This document shows, one piece after another, positions 1 through 9,829 of a DNA stretch of 64,000 bases. Made by a program: the position numbers and the translations under genes. Location: positions 2,163,972 through 2,227,971 of the forward strand of contig NZ_CP102271.1 in NCBI RefSeq assembly GCF_025148785.1, in the 5' to 3' direction. Position 1 is the stretch's first letter. Each line of letters starts with the position of its first letter. Below the pieces are notes generated by a model that searched no databases, was not told where the DNA came from, and saw only the letters and a program-made list of their open reading frames with translations. The DNA comes from Catenibacterium mitsuokai. Lineage in GTDB: Bacteria; Bacillota_I; Bacilli_A; Erysipelotrichales; Coprobacillaceae.

Positions 1-391
1 GATCATCTTCCATCCAGTTTAAGAAATGATAATCTGCTTCCCATTGTGGATAATCAGGAATTAAATCATCATTCACCCATTCAAGAACACCTTCATCACA
101 TTCTTTTAATGTCCCTTCAAAGTCATGACAAGAATAAACAAACATACCTTCGTCTTCACCATAATAAAGACCTGGGAATGTGACATAACCATGACATCTA
201 ACTGAATGCACTGTATAACCTGTTTCTTCTAGTATTTCTCTTTTTACACATTCATCAGGTGATTCACCTGGTTCTAATTTACCGCCTACGCCAATCCATT
301 TACCTTCATTGATATCTTTCTTCTTTTTTATACGATGAAGAAGTAATGTCTGCCCATCTTTCTTTAAATACGCTATTGTAGTCAAAATCAT
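1..391 (-). CDS. Nudix hydrolase (MutT-like), partial
   Basis: The gene runs off the left edge, so its C-terminus is missing. The translation begins MILTTIAYLKKDG and carries a complete Nudix box: GGKLEPGESP, then the REILEETG core around residues 35-58. Nudix enzymes hydrolyse nucleoside diphosphates linked to another moiety, using metal held by the REUXEE glutamates. The spacing and short N-terminus resemble MutT/8-oxo-dGTP diphosphatases, but the substrate cannot be assigned. The ATG lies one base after the stop of the upstream Nif3-family gene, and AAGGAGT overlaps that gene's end, so the two are co-transcribed and probably translationally coupled. Confidence 0.85.
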   Translation of the reverse strand, partial: MILTTIAYLKKDGQTLLLHRIKKKKDINEGKWIGVGGKLEPGESPDECVKREILEETGYTVHSVRCHGYVTFPGLYYGEDEGMFVYSCHDFEGTLKECDEGVLEWVNDDLIPDYPQWEADYHFLNWMEDD

Positions 392-392
392 C

Positions 393-1136
393 CTAATACT
401 CCTTGAAATAGCCTGGAGAAGTCGCTTCTACGATTTCACAGTCTATTTCTTTTTCTAATAATTCTTTTAATTTATGTACCATAATAACTTCTACATGATG
501 TCCTACATCTACTAAAAGAATATTATAATCTGATGCTTTTAAACCACTATGATATTTCAAATCACCTGTGACATAAGCATCGACCTGTGGAGCGACTTCA
601 TCTATTAAATCTCCTCCAGAGCCACCACAGATTCCTACTGTAGAGACTTCTTTCACTTTACCTGCATAATTGACTGATGGAATATTAAAAGCTTTCTTTA
701 CATAGTCTAAGAATTCATACATACCCATTGTATCTGGGAGTACACCCTTCTTGGTAATATTAGATTCATCGGCATCTTCAATATTTAAACATCCTAATGC
801 TTCCATTAGCCATCTATTCATGGAAATCTTATCTAAAGATGTATGCGCACTATAGACAACAATGTTATGTTTAATCGCTTTTTCAATAAAACGTCCTACA
901 GGTGTTGTAGTATCTAAAGTCAATGTATTGAATAAGAATGGATGATGGGTAATCAACATCTGACATCCTGCATCAATGGCTTCCTGTAGAGTTTGTAAGT
1001 CTGCATCTAAACCAATCATTATTTTATTCACATCAGTATGAATATTACCCACCTGTAATCCACAATGATCCCAGTCCTCTTGACAGTTTAAAGGATAATG
1101 AGATTCCATGATTTTAATAATCTGTTCTGCTTTCAT
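393..1136 (-). CDS. Nif3-like dinuclear metal centre protein (YqfO/DUF34 family)
   Basis: This 247-residue protein belongs to the NIF3/DUF34 family, which forms hexameric toroids with a two-metal site. The early motif ending in WDHCGLQVG, the central THHPFLF motif and the C-terminal VDVGHHVEV motif supply the conserved histidine/acidic metal ligands. It is the short form, without the PII-like insertion of the roughly 370-residue Bacillus homologue. The biochemical role of the family is unsettled; a GTP cyclohydrolase I type 2 annotation is common but weakly supported. The ATG at 1136 follows AAGGTGAT; a TTG 21 bases upstream is rejected. It has its own extended -10 promoter behind the trmK terminator and overlaps nothing upstream. 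Confidence 0.88.
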   Translation of the reverse strand: MKAEQIIKIMESHYPLNCQEDWDHCGLQVGNIHTDVNKIMIGLDADLQTLQEAIDAGCQMLITHHPFLFNTLTLDTTTPVGRFIEKAIKHNIVVYSAHTSLDKISMNRWLMEALGCLNIEDADESNITKKGVLPDTMGMYEFLDYVKKAFNIPSVNYAGKVKEVSTVGICGGSGGDLIDEVAPQVDAYVTGDLKYHSGLKASDYNILLVDVGHHVEVIMVHKLKELLEKEIDCEIVEATSPGYFKEY

Positions 1137-1157
1137 AAATATCACCTTCCATTTCAA

Positions 1158-1168
1158 ACATTATAACA
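1158..1168 (-). promoter_or_regulatory. Extended -10 promoter for nif3-nudix pair
   Basis: On the minus strand TGTTATAAT (extended -10, TGnTATAAT) lies 23 bases before the Nif3 start codon and directly after the U-run of the trmK terminator. No good -35 box is visible, as expected for an extended -10 promoter. Inference from motif only. Confidence 0.55.
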
Positions 1169-1196
1169 CAAAAAAGAAGTACCTAGAGTACTTCTT
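1168..1196 (-). terminator. Rho-independent terminator after trmK
   Basis: A nine-base-pair stem (AAGAAGTAC / GTACTTCTT) with a five-base loop is followed by a T-run on the minus strand. The stem overlaps the last codons and the TAG stop of trmK. Confidence 0.8.
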
Positions 1197-1854
1197 CAAT
1201 TAAGGCAATAGAATGTAATACCTTTGCATATTTTTCATGTTCAGTATTTAATGAATCCAATATACGTCTTTGGATCTTTAGTTCTCTTTCCCACTTTTCA
1301 ATAAAGAGAGGATCCTTCTGTTTTCTAAGGACTGGTCCAAAGAGAATATCTTTTTCATCTAATTCCTGATGGCCTTTTTTCACAACCATGATTTCATAAA
1401 TATGATGAGCATCTTTGACTAATGCTTCATCAATAATCTGTAAGTTATGATTCATTAAGTATTCTCTTAATAAATCAATGGCTGTATTGGCCTGTAGAAA
1501 GAGTATTTTATCTTCTACATAGTCAAGATGGGCATCTAATATTTCACTCATCAATAAGCCACCCATACCACAAATAGAGATCATATCTACTTTCTTATCG
1601 ATGATAGGATCTAATCCATTACCAAGTAATGGGATGACTTGATTTTCAAGATGTAAAGACTGAATTGTTTCTTTAGAACTAGAGAGAGGTCCTTCCGCTA
1701 CATCACATGCATAAGCTGATGTGATGATGTTTTCATCAAGTAAAAAACAAGGCAGATAGGCATGATCAGTGCCGATATCTGCCAGGATAGTTCCTTGTTT
1801 ATGTTCTTCAATCATCCAAGCAACTTTGCTTAGACGTTTTGAATGAAGCTTCAT
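1183..1854 (-). CDS. trmK: tRNA (adenine(22)-N1)-methyltransferase TrmK
   Basis: TrmK transfers a methyl group from S-adenosylmethionine to N1 of A22 in tRNA. The Rossmann SAM motif ILADIGTDHAYLP is near residues 23-35, and the family motif ISICGMGG lies near 92-99. Length (223 residues) is normal for the family. The ATG overlaps the rpoD stop by one base (TAATG), a standard coupling signal, and the rpoD-trmK order is typical of Bacillota. Transcription ends at the terminator inside its own 3' end. Confidence 0.93.
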   Translation of the reverse strand: MKLHSKRLSKVAWMIEEHKQGTILADIGTDHAYLPCFLLDENIITSAYACDVAEGPLSSSKETIQSLHLENQVIPLLGNGLDPIIDKKVDMISICGMGGLLMSEILDAHLDYVEDKILFLQANTAIDLLREYLMNHNLQIIDEALVKDAHHIYEIMVVKKGHQELDEKDILFGPVLRKQKDPLFIEKWERELKIQRRILDSLNTEHEKYAKVLHSIALIEEVL

Positions 1855-3110
1855 TAGTGATCTAAGAAGTCCTTTAGACGTTTAGAGCGTGAAGGATGTT
1901 TTAATTTTCTTAAAGCTTTTGCTTCAATCTGTCTGATACGTTCACGAGTAACATTGAATTCTTTACCTACTTCTTCAAGTGTTCTTGTACGTCCATCATC
2001 TAGACCAAATCTAAGTCTTAATACTTTTTCTTCTCTATCTGTAAGTTCTAATAATACTTCATTTAATTCATCTTTTAATAATTCGTTAGATGCATAATCA
2101 TCAGGACTCATAGCACCTTCATCTTCAATGAAATCTCCTAAATGAGAATCATCTTCTTCACCGATAGGTGTTTCTAAAGAAACTGGTTCTAAAGAAATCT
2201 TCTGGATTTCTCTTACCTTTGCAGGAGTCATTCCATCCATCTTTTCTGCGATTTCTTCAGCTGTTGGTTCTCGACCTAATTCCTGAACAAGCTGTCTCTG
2301 GATACGAGTTAACTTGTTGATAGTTTCTACCATATGTACTGGAATACGGATAGTACGTGCCTGATCGGCAATTGCACGAGTAATAGCCTGTCTGATCCAC
2401 CATGTTGCATATGTAGAGAACTTAAATCCTTTTGTATAATCGAACTTTTCTACAGCCTTAATAAGACCCATGTTACCTTCCTGAATTAAGTCTAGGAATA
2501 ACATACCACGCCCTACATATCTCTTAGCGATAGATACAACTAATCTTAAGTTTGCAGCTGCAAGTTCTTTCTTAGCCTGTTCATCACCTTCAAGAATACG
2601 TTTTGCAAGTTCAATTTCCTGTTCATGAGTTAATAAGTCTACACGACCAATTTCCTTTAAGTACATTTTTACAGGGTCATTGATTTTAACGTTAGAACCT
2701 AATTGGTTCATATCATCATCGTCATCAGACTGGTTATACATCTTATTTGTATCACCAAAGTCCATATCTAGATCATTACCGAAATCTAGATTAGCAATAT
2801 CATCATCACCTGTATCATCATCTGTATCTACTTCTAAGCCTTCAAGGTCATCAAGATCATCTGCCCCTCCAGCCATGAAGTCATCATCATCTATTTCTAA
2901 TGCATCTAAACCATCTTCAATTTCAATGTGGTTTTCATTGATTGCATCAATAAGGTTTTCATATGCTTCATCATCTAAATCATATCTAGACTGGAAAGCA
3001 TCTAAGTCATCCTGAGTTAAACGGTTGCCTTTAGCCTTAGCGGCACTAATCAGCATTTTTTCAAGTTCTTCAAGAGTAATACCCTGTACTGCTTTATCCT
3101 TTTTTGCCAT
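1854..3110 (-). CDS. rpoD: RNA polymerase primary sigma factor RpoD (SigA)
   Basis: This is the housekeeping sigma factor (418 residues). Regions 2-4 are classical: [11 protein letters not shown] starts region 1.2, [10 protein letters not shown] is region 2.3-2.4, and TREEIRQIE-type residues ([14 protein letters not shown]) form the region 4.2 helix-turn-helix. The N-terminal region 1.1 is followed by a strikingly acidic linker at about residues 72-134, rich in runs of aspartate, longer and more acidic than in Bacillus SigA. The gene sits in the conserved dnaG-rpoD order, two bases after dnaG, with AAAAGGAG upstream of the ATG. It is carried by the glyQS promoter. Confidence 0.98.
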   Translation of the reverse strand: MAKKDKAVQGITLEELEKMLISAAKAKGNRLTQDDLDAFQSRYDLDDEAYENLIDAINENHIEIEDGLDALEIDDDDFMAGGADDLDDLEGLEVDTDDDTGDDDIANLDFGNDLDMDFGDTNKMYNQSDDDDDMNQLGSNVKINDPVKMYLKEIGRVDLLTHEQEIELAKRILEGDEQAKKELAAANLRLVVSIAKRYVGRGMLFLDLIQEGNMGLIKAVEKFDYTKGFKFSTYATWWIRQAITRAIADQARTIRIPVHMVETINKLTRIQRQLVQELGREPTAEEIAEKMDGMTPAKVREIQKISLEPVSLETPIGEEDDSHLGDFIEDEGAMSPDDYASNELLKDELNEVLLELTDREEKVLRLRFGLDDGRTRTLEEVGKEFNVTRERIRQIEAKALRKLKHPSRSKRLKDFLDH

Positions 3111-3112
3111 AG

Positions 3113-4879
3113 CTACTCCTTTTTCAAATCAATTAGTTTTTGGAGAATCTCAGCTTTTGCGCTAGGTGCAAGAACATCCTTGAACTGTTGCTGCAGTTCC
3201 TGTTCACGAATATTCTTGGTATTTTCTGTAATTCTCGCAATATAATCATCAATTACTTCTTTTTGATAAGGGAGTGGAAGTGAACACTCCGCAATATCTG
3301 TCAATGCATTCACAAGAGCTGAATGAGAACTCCCAATCTTATCGATAAGGTTCGCTACATCCATTGTCTTATGCGTACGATAATAGTCTCTAATATAAGC
3401 GGCTAATGCACGATATGTATCATTATGCATAAAGCCTGCTTTTGCTTCATAAATATCACTGACCTGACGGTCATTCAACATATAGAATAATAAATTCTTT
3501 TCTGCCAAAGTATATTTATCTAGAATAGGACGCTGGTCCTGAATTGTTTCAATACGATTTTGAGAGAACTGTTCACGATGTTCTAGAATAGCGGAACTAT
3601 TGAGCAGCTGTTCCTCAATGATTTCCTTAGGGAAATCAGTCAATGATGAAAGCTTCGCAATATAATGTCCACGATCAATTCTATCTTCTATCTTCGCAAT
3701 CTTCTCACATGCCTTTACAAGTAAGGTTTTACGATCTTCATAATTACGTAAATCAAGTCTTGAACATTCAAAGGCCATCATGAAGTCAATAGGACTTAAT
3801 GTATCCTTTAAAACCGCATCCAGACCTTCTATACCTTCTGTTGATAAGATTTCATCTGGATCTCGTCCATCAGGTAAAAGAACGATTTTGACTTCAAAGC
3901 CCTGCGATGTAAGTAAATCACTGGATTTCATTGCGGCCGCCTGACCGGCCATATCACCATCTAAGCATAAATGAATCGTACGTGTCATACGCTTCAACAT
4001 TCTTAAATGATCTTTAGTAAGAGCTGTACCCATCAAGGCAATACAGTTATCATGATGGGCACGATGCATCGCAATCACATCCATGAACCCTTCATTAATA
4101 TAGACAAAGCCTGCCTGACGAACTGCTTCTTTCGCACGATGGTAATTATAAAGTGTTTTACCTTTAATAAATATATCGGACTCTGGTGAGTTCATATATT
4201 TAGAATTCTTATCCTGAACTTTATAAACTCTTCCTGAAAAACCGACAACTTTTCCAAATTCATCATAAAGAGGGAACATGACGCGATCATGGAAACGATC
4301 ATAATGACGTTCATTCTCTAAGACTAGGCCTGATTTGACCTGAGCCACTTCAGTATAGCCTTCTTTCTGGAAACGTTCATGTAGAATGGATTTTTCTGGC
4401 GCATAACCAATCCCAAACATCTTGATGAGATCATCATCAAAACCACGATGACGTAAATAATCAAGTGCCTGTTTACCTGACTGGGTATAAAGATAATACA
4501 TATAAAGTTTTAATGCAAAAGCGTGCATATCATAAAGAGGCGCAAGCGCCTCATCTACTTTCACAACACGCTTTTCTAGTGAATAGCCAGACATATCTAC
4601 ATGTCCAAACTCTGCCACTTTCATAACGGCTTCTACGAAAGGAACCTTTAAATATTCCTGAATAAATGTGAAAACATTCCCTCCGTTGCCGCATACAAAA
4701 CATTTATAAATCTGTCTTGATTGTGAAATAGATAAAGATGGATGATTATCATCATGGAAAGGACAGATAGCCATATAGTTCTTGCCTTTTTTATGAAGTT
4801 CAAGGTACTGGCCCATCACATCAACGATATCTACGCTTTGTCTGATTTCATCAATCTTTTCCTGTGATAATCTTGCCAT
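3113..4879 (-). CDS. dnaG: DNA primase DnaG
   Basis: DnaG makes RNA primers at the replication fork. The N-terminal zinc-binding domain has [10 protein letters not shown] and CFVCGNGGN (about residues 39-67). The TOPRIM core follows with YINEGFMDV and the acidic CLDGDMAGQ motif, then a helicase-interacting C-terminal region. At 588 residues it is of normal length. It lies 12 bases downstream of glyQS and two bases upstream of rpoD, forming the classical macromolecular-synthesis cluster with a tRNA synthetase in front. Confidence 0.97.
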   Translation of the reverse strand: MARLSQEKIDEIRQSVDIVDVMGQYLELHKKGKNYMAICPFHDDNHPSLSISQSRQIYKCFVCGNGGNVFTFIQEYLKVPFVEAVMKVAEFGHVDMSGYSLEKRVVKVDEALAPLYDMHAFALKLYMYYLYTQSGKQALDYLRHRGFDDDLIKMFGIGYAPEKSILHERFQKEGYTEVAQVKSGLVLENERHYDRFHDRVMFPLYDEFGKVVGFSGRVYKVQDKNSKYMNSPESDIFIKGKTLYNYHRAKEAVRQAGFVYINEGFMDVIAMHRAHHDNCIALMGTALTKDHLRMLKRMTRTIHLCLDGDMAGQAAAMKSSDLLTSQGFEVKIVLLPDGRDPDEILSTEGIEGLDAVLKDTLSPIDFMMAFECSRLDLRNYEDRKTLLVKACEKIAKIEDRIDRGHYIAKLSSLTDFPKEIIEEQLLNSSAILEHREQFSQNRIETIQDQRPILDKYTLAEKNLLFYMLNDRQVSDIYEAKAGFMHNDTYRALAAYIRDYYRTHKTMDVANLIDKIGSSHSALVNALTDIAECSLPLPYQKEVIDDYIARITENTKNIREQELQQQFKDVLAPSAKAEILQKLIDLKKE

Positions 4880-4891
4880 CTAATCATCCTC

Positions 4892-6268
4892 TTAGTTAAA
4901 ACGTGTTTTATCCGCAATATAAGCTTTTAACTGATCAATTGGTAATCTGATCTGTTCCATAGTGTCACGATTTCTTACAGTAACGCTATGATCTTCAGCT
5001 GTATCGAAGTCTACAGTCACGCATAATGGTGTACCAATAGCATCCTGTCTTCTATATCTCTTACCAATCTGACCTGCCTGATCATATTCACAATAGAAGT
5101 CTTTTACTAAATCGTTATAAAGTTCCATTGCTTCATCAGACTGCTTCTTAGTAAGTGGTAATACTGCAACCTTTACTGGAGCTAATGCAGGATGGAAATG
5201 CATAACTTTTCTTACATCACCATTTTCAAGTTTCTGTTCTTCGAATGCATCTGCAAGAACTGATAAGAATAAACGGTCAGCACCTACTGATGGTTCAATA
5301 ACGTATGGAAGATACTTTTCATGAGTGTCTGGATCTAAGTATTCTAAGTTCTTCTTAGAATATTCCTGATGACGTCCTAAGTCATAATCAGTACGATCTG
5401 CGATACCCCATAATTCACCCCATCCAAATGGGTATAAGTATTCGATATCTGTTGTTGCTTTAGAGTAGAAAGAAAGTTCTTTCTGGTCATGGTCTCTGTA
5501 TCTTAAGTTTTCTTTATTGATACCTAAATCATATAAGAACTGCATACAGTCATGACGCCATTTTTCAAACCATTCTAAGTCTTCATTTGGTTTAGTAAAG
5601 AATTCAAGTTCCATCTGTTCAAATTCTCTCGTACGGAAAATGAAGTTACCTGGAGTGATTTCGTTACGGAATGATTTACCAATCTGTCCAATACCAAATG
5701 GTAATTTCTTACGTGATGTTCTCTGAACGTTCTTGAAGTTTACAAAGATACCCTGAGCAGTTTCTGGTCTTAAGTAGATCTTGCTCTTAGCATCCTTTAC
5801 AACACCCATAGATGTTTCAAACATCAATTCGAACTGTCTGATATCTGTGAAATCATGTCCACCACATTCAGGACATGCGATGTTATGTTCTCTAATAAAA
5901 GTCATCATTTCTTCTGGAGTCCATCCATCTGGATGTAATTCAGGATCATAAGCTTCAATTAATTTATCCGCTCTATGTCTTGATTTACACTGTTTACAGT
6001 CAATAAGTGGGTCATTGAAGTTACCTACATGTCCACTTGCCTGCCAAACTCTTGGATTCATGAAGATTGCAGAATCAATACCTACGTTGTAAGGACATTC
6101 CTGAACGAATCTCTTCCACCATAAGTTTTTGATGTTATTCTTTAACTGGACACCCATTGGTCCGTAATCCCATGTATTTGCGAGTCCATCATAGATTTCT
6201 GATCCCTGATAGACAAAACCTTCACCTTTTGCATGTGCAATTAGCTTTTCCATATCTTTTGTAGCCAT
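4892..6268 (-). CDS. glyQS: Glycyl-tRNA synthetase (alpha2 type)
   Basis: This class II synthetase charges tRNA-Gly in the cytosol. It is the single-chain homodimeric type, not the alpha2beta2 GlyQ/GlyS type: 458 residues with N-terminal [20 protein letters not shown] (family start), motif 2 around [14 protein letters not shown], motif 3 near [15 protein letters not shown], and a C-terminal anticodon-binding domain ending in [18 protein letters not shown] element lies in the insertion. The ATG follows AGGAGG. It is the first gene of the glyQS-dnaG-rpoD-trmK transcript. Confidence 0.96.
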   Translation of the reverse strand: MATKDMEKLIAHAKGEGFVYQGSEIYDGLANTWDYGPMGVQLKNNIKNLWWKRFVQECPYNVGIDSAIFMNPRVWQASGHVGNFNDPLIDCKQCKSRHRADKLIEAYDPELHPDGWTPEEMMTFIREHNIACPECGGHDFTDIRQFELMFETSMGVVKDAKSKIYLRPETAQGIFVNFKNVQRTSRKKLPFGIGQIGKSFRNEITPGNFIFRTREFEQMELEFFTKPNEDLEWFEKWRHDCMQFLYDLGINKENLRYRDHDQKELSFYSKATTDIEYLYPFGWGELWGIADRTDYDLGRHQEYSKKNLEYLDPDTHEKYLPYVIEPSVGADRLFLSVLADAFEEQKLENGDVRKVMHFHPALAPVKVAVLPLTKKQSDEAMELYNDLVKDFYCEYDQAGQIGKRYRRQDAIGTPLCVTVDFDTAEDHSVTVRNRDTMEQIRLPIDQLKAYIADKTRFN

Positions 6269-6334
6269 ATTTTCCTCCTTGAGATAAGAAATGACTTAGG
6301 AATAACCTAAGCCATGAACTTTATAGTCCCACTA

Positions 6335-6363
6335 TTTATACCCTTATAGTGTATATTTGTCAA
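6335..6363 (-). promoter_or_regulatory. Sigma-A promoter of glyQS-dnaG-rpoD operon
   Basis: On the minus strand TTGACA (6358-6363) and TATAAA (6335-6340) are separated by exactly 17 bases. The predicted start is near 6328, giving a leader of about 60 bases containing a small hairpin (CTTAGG / CCTAAG). The leader is too short for a T-box. Confidence 0.8.
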
Positions 6364-6379
6364 CCAATCATAAGGGTAT

Positions 6380-6406
6380 AAAAAAGAACCTTTCCTAAGA
6401 AAGGTT
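6380..6406 (-). terminator. Terminator after alpha/beta hydrolase
   Basis: An eight-base-pair stem (AACCTTTC / GAAAGGTT) with a four-base loop and a T-run on the minus strand overlaps the stop codon of the preceding hydrolase. It separates the recO-side operon from the glyQS promoter. Confidence 0.8.
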
Positions 6407-7328
6407 AGATATAAGTACGTGCGTTTAACCAGGCAAGAATGTCTGTATAGACATTGATGCGATCCTTGCCAAATAGTAATGCATGACGTTTGTTGTCATA
6501 GATCTTTAGTGTAATATCAGATATGCCAAGTGTTTTATAGTTATGATAAATCAGCTGCGCATCTTTACCTAGACGAGTGAGAGGATCAAGTGCACCTGAT
6601 GCAATCCATGTAGATAAATAAGTTGGTGTTTTCTGGTATGTCTCTTCACTATTGGCATGTCTAGAAATCTTATAGATATCACTATACCCTTTAACTGTAT
6701 AAGAGAAATTCGTCAATGTATCATTAGAAAATCTATCTACTAATTTTTCATTATCTGCAAGATAAGAGAATGGATGATCTTCATTGAAACGATGTGATAA
6801 CTTCATTCTGTTTCTTAATGCAAGCTTATTTAAATGATATCTTTCACCCTTCATCAGCTTAAAGAAGTTAAGACAAAGATTCTTATAGCGGTACGCTCTG
6901 ACACCGGACACTGCCCCCATCAACAACATTCCCTGGAAATAATCACCAAAGCGTGCTGCATATTCACGAATCATCTGTGCACCAAAGCCAGTTCCTAAAT
7001 AAAAATAAGGTGTATCTGTATAGCGTGCCATCATGATTTTCTGAAGACGATGCATATCCTTCATCAAATGATCAAGTACTTCTCCTTTTCCAAAATAACC
7101 CTGTTCAAAATCAATCAGTGAATGACCATGTCCGACCATATCACTCACTACGACAACATATCCTTTATCACACATGAAATTCGCAAAATGATCATAGTTA
7201 CATGCATTTTCATTGAGATCATGCTGTACAAATAAAACAGCTTTGACTCTAATGATCACCTGTGGTTCATAAACGAAAAAGTGAACATGTGTATGTAGTG
7301 TTGATGTATAAGTTTCTTCGTGCTTCAT
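6405..7328 (-). CDS. Alpha/beta-hydrolase fold protein lacking the nucleophile serine
   Basis: This 307-residue protein resembles serine aminopeptidase S33/monoacylglycerol-lipase proteins: VSDMVGHGHS near residues 61-70 corresponds to the D.RGHG.S motif, Asp248 (GALDPL) and His282 (KRHALL) match the acid and base of the triad. The nucleophile elbow, normally LGHSMGG, reads LGTGFGA, so the serine is replaced by Gly114 (codon GGC). It may therefore be non-hydrolytic, or use another residue. There is no signal peptide, so it is probably cytosolic. It is the last gene of the era-recO operon, 15 bases after recO, and ends in its own terminator. The substrate is unknown. Confidence 0.8.
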   Translation of the reverse strand: MKHEETYTSTLHTHVHFFVYEPQVIIRVKAVLFVQHDLNENACNYDHFANFMCDKGYVVVVSDMVGHGHSLIDFEQGYFGKGEVLDHLMKDMHRLQKIMMARYTDTPYFYLGTGFGAQMIREYAARFGDYFQGMLLMGAVSGVRAYRYKNLCLNFFKLMKGERYHLNKLALRNRMKLSHRFNEDHPFSYLADNEKLVDRFSNDTLTNFSYTVKGYSDIYKISRHANSEETYQKTPTYLSTWIASGALDPLTRLGKDAQLIYHNYKTLGISDITLKIYDNKRHALLFGKDRINVYTDILAWLNARTYI

Positions 7329-7343
7329 ACATCCATCCTCCCC

Positions 7344-8081
7344 TCATATCCATTCCTTCACAAAACGCAACGCATTGAGATATATTCCACAATATTCATC
7401 AATATAATACTCAAATATGAATAATATCTCTTTAAGTACAGATTCATCTATAGACAATGTATCAATATGCGCCATCGGCGTCTTATAAATATGACGTATT
7501 GCCTTTAAAGCTTCTATAGACATCTGTACATCCTGTGGTGTTTGATGCTTACGACATACAAATCCACCATCTACAAGTGAAAAAGAAGTGACTGATGTAT
7601 GTCCACAATGGACACACCCGTCTACTTCTAACTCTATTCCGTTATCTTTCATAATAAAGACAAGAATCAATGCATAAATCAATTTATATGAATATCCTGT
7701 ATCTATTGCCTTAAGTGCATCAACCAAAAATGCATAAGTATCTAGATCCGGTTTATTTTCAGGAACATAGCGATAATAATATTCTAATAAACATTGTGCA
7801 AGAATATCTGTTTCTATATGATCCTGGATATGTATATAGTATTCAATTCCTGTTGCACGTACAAGAGTAGACAAGCCTTTACGTATATTCAATTCAAATA
7901 AGCTTAACGAGGAAGGTGTCACTCCACGGGCGTTTTTAGAATTGATCTTTCTAATTCCTTTTCCATAGACAGATATACGACCATAGTCATGTGTATAAAT
8001 AGAAAGTATTGCATCAGATTCTTTTGAAGGTGTTATTTTAAGTACAACCCCTTCTGTTTTCTCAATATTATGAGTAATCAT
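7344..8081 (-). CDS. recO: DNA repair protein RecO
   Basis: RecO promotes RecFOR-dependent loading of RecA and strand annealing. The 245-residue protein has the N-terminal OB fold (TEGVVLKITPSKESDAIL and VYGKGIRK), a helical core and a C-terminal zinc motif (CVHCGH then a C..H pair). The ATG at 8081 lies inside the end of era, a 14-base overlap. A TTG 15 bases upstream is possible but less likely. The era-recO order is conserved in Bacillota. Confidence 0.92.
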   Translation of the reverse strand: MITHNIEKTEGVVLKITPSKESDAILSIYTHDYGRISVYGKGIRKINSKNARGVTPSSLSLFELNIRKGLSTLVRATGIEYYIHIQDHIETDILAQCLLEYYYRYVPENKPDLDTYAFLVDALKAIDTGYSYKLIYALILVFIMKDNGIELEVDGCVHCGHTSVTSFSLVDGGFVCRKHQTPQDVQMSIEALKAIRHIYKTPMAHIDTLSIDESVLKEILFIFEYYIDEYCGIYLNALRFVKEWI

Positions 8082-8964
8082 CCTGGTTGTAACCAAATTC
8101 CTTTAAATACTGTGCTTTATTACGCCAGTCTTTTTCTACTCTTACAAAGAGTGAAAGCTTAACAGGAACACCCGCAAAACGCTTCATATCACGTCTTGCC
8201 TGGTCTTTGATCTTCTTGATCATTGTCCCCTGCTTACCAATAATAATACCTTTCTGGCTCTTTCTATTCACAATAATGACAGCCATGATGTCTAATCCAT
8301 TTTCATCTTCAATCCACTGTTCAATTTCTATTGCCACATCATGTGGAATTTCATCATGAGTGAAATAAAGAATCTTTTCACGGATGAATTCAGCCATAAT
8401 AAACTGTTCTGGATGGTCTGTAATTGTATCTTCTGGATAAATCGCTGGGCCTTCTGGTAAATCCTGTTTGACAGTCTTGATTAATTCATCCACATTATCC
8501 CCATTAAGTGCACTGATTGGGATGATTTCCTTAAAGTCCATCATCTGATTCCATTCAATCAACTTATCCATTAATTCATCTTTTGAAAGAAGATCCGCCT
8601 TATTTAAAACAAGATAGACAGGACATTCTGCTTTCTTTAGCCTTTCTACAATAAAGCGGTCCCCCTTACCAATACGTTCATTGGCAGGTTCGATAAATAA
8701 AATCACATCAGTTCCTACGATACTATTTAGAGCTGTTGTATTCATAAATGAACCTAAACCATCCTGTGGTTTATGAATACCAGGTGTATCTAAAAATACA
8801 ATCTGTGCTTCATCATCTGTATAAACACCCTGAACTGTATTTCTTGTAGTCTGGGCAGTAGGTGATGTAATAACTAATTTTGTCTTTAAAATATGATTTA
8901 ATAAAGTAGACTTTCCTACATTAGGACGTCCTACAATACTTACGAAACCTGATTTATAACTCAT
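8068..8964 (-). CDS. era: GTPase Era
   Basis: Era is a ribosome-assembly GTPase that binds the 3' end of 16S rRNA. G1 is GRPNVGKST, G3 is DTPGIH, G4 is NKAD, and the C-terminal KH domain contains IIGKQGTMIKKI. Length (298 residues) is typical. It overlaps cdd by four bases (ATGA type) and recO by 14 bases, so the run ybeY-cdd-era-recO is one translationally coupled block. Confidence 0.97.
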   Translation of the reverse strand: MSYKSGFVSIVGRPNVGKSTLLNHILKTKLVITSPTAQTTRNTVQGVYTDDEAQIVFLDTPGIHKPQDGLGSFMNTTALNSIVGTDVILFIEPANERIGKGDRFIVERLKKAECPVYLVLNKADLLSKDELMDKLIEWNQMMDFKEIIPISALNGDNVDELIKTVKQDLPEGPAIYPEDTITDHPEQFIMAEFIREKILYFTHDEIPHDVAIEIEQWIEDENGLDIMAVIIVNRKSQKGIIIGKQGTMIKKIKDQARRDMKRFAGVPVKLSLFVRVEKDWRNKAQYLKEFGYNQDDYS

Positions 8965-9356
8965 AAATCCTCCTCACTAAAACTTCTAGGTAATAATTCA
9001 TAGATATTTGTCACTTCATAGTGATCTCTTGCTCCTAATACAATAGGTGTATCAGGCTTTAAAAGTTCACTCAATGCCTGACGACATGAACCACAAGGAG
9101 AAATCAATGTAGGTCCATCTCCGACAATCGCAAGTGCTTTAATATCCTCTTTACGGTAGCCTTGACAATAAGCCTGAAATACTGCATTACGTTCAGCACA
9201 CATCGTAGAACCGTAAGCAGCATTTTCAATATTGGCACCATAAATCATCTTGCCATCATTGAGTTCACAGCATGCGCCTACTTTAAAATGTGAATAAGGG
9301 GCATAGGCATTTTCTCTTGCCTTAAAGGCTTCATCCACTAGATATTGATAATCCAT
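8961..9356 (-). CDS. cdd: Cytidine deaminase
   Basis: This 131-residue enzyme converts cytidine/deoxycytidine to uridine/deoxyuridine in pyrimidine salvage. The zinc-site motifs are CAERNAVF (Cys ligand plus catalytic Glu) and PCGSCRQAL (two Cys ligands), the small tetrameric form. The start overlaps the ybeY stop (TAATG) and its end overlaps era. Confidence 0.96.
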   Translation of the reverse strand: MDYQYLVDEAFKARENAYAPYSHFKVGACCELNDGKMIYGANIENAAYGSTMCAERNAVFQAYCQGYRKEDIKALAIVGDGPTLISPCGSCRQALSELLKPDTPIVLGARDHYEVTNIYELLPRSFSEEDL

Positions 9357-9823
9357 TAGACTCCCTCTCTTTCAATACTTAAGGCACCTAAAATCTCATC
9401 CTGTAAACCAAACATTTCTTTTTCCTGTTCATCTGTCATATGATCATAACCAAGTAAGTGGAGAATACCATGTGTAAATAAGAAACACATTTCTCTTCTT
9501 AAAGAATGACCATATTCTTCTGCCTGTTTCTTAGCATGATCTACAGAAATAAAAATATCCCCTAAAGTTCTAGGCATGCCTTCCACATAAAACTGATCAT
9601 TATCTTCCATCGCAAAACTGATAACATCAGTGGAACGATCTATATGACGATATTCTCTATTAATTTCATGTATTCTTTCATCATCTACAAGTACACATGA
9701 TACTTCTACATCATCTTCAATACCTAAAGTCTTTAAAGCCTGTTCAATAATAGCTGTAAAATCCTGTTCATAATTATTTTCAAAGTTATCTACTTCATTA
9801 TCAAATACAAAATCTATATTCAT
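9356..9823 (-). CDS. ybeY: Endoribonuclease YbeY (16S rRNA maturation)
   Basis: YbeY is a zinc endoribonuclease needed for 16S rRNA 3'-end maturation and ribosome quality control. The signature HGILHLLGYDH near residues 115-125 gives the three metal-binding histidines. The protein is 155 residues, normal for the family. It lies seven bases after the exporter gene and overlaps cdd. Confidence 0.96.
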   Translation of the reverse strand: MNIDFVFDNEVDNFENNYEQDFTAIIEQALKTLGIEDDVEVSCVLVDDERIHEINREYRHIDRSTDVISFAMEDNDQFYVEGMPRTLGDIFISVDHAKKQAEEYGHSLRREMCFLFTHGILHLLGYDHMTDEQEKEMFGLQDEILGALSIEREGV

Positions 9824-9829
9824 TTATGA

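Noticed and set aside
2680-3015. Plus-strand ORF opposite rpoD, rich in serine
   Set aside because: It is the antisense shadow of the Asp-rich RpoD linker (GAT/GAC read as ATC/TCA), without start signals.
6269-6330. T-box leader before glyQS
   Set aside because: The predicted leader is only about 60 bases and lacks a specifier stem and the T-box sequence.
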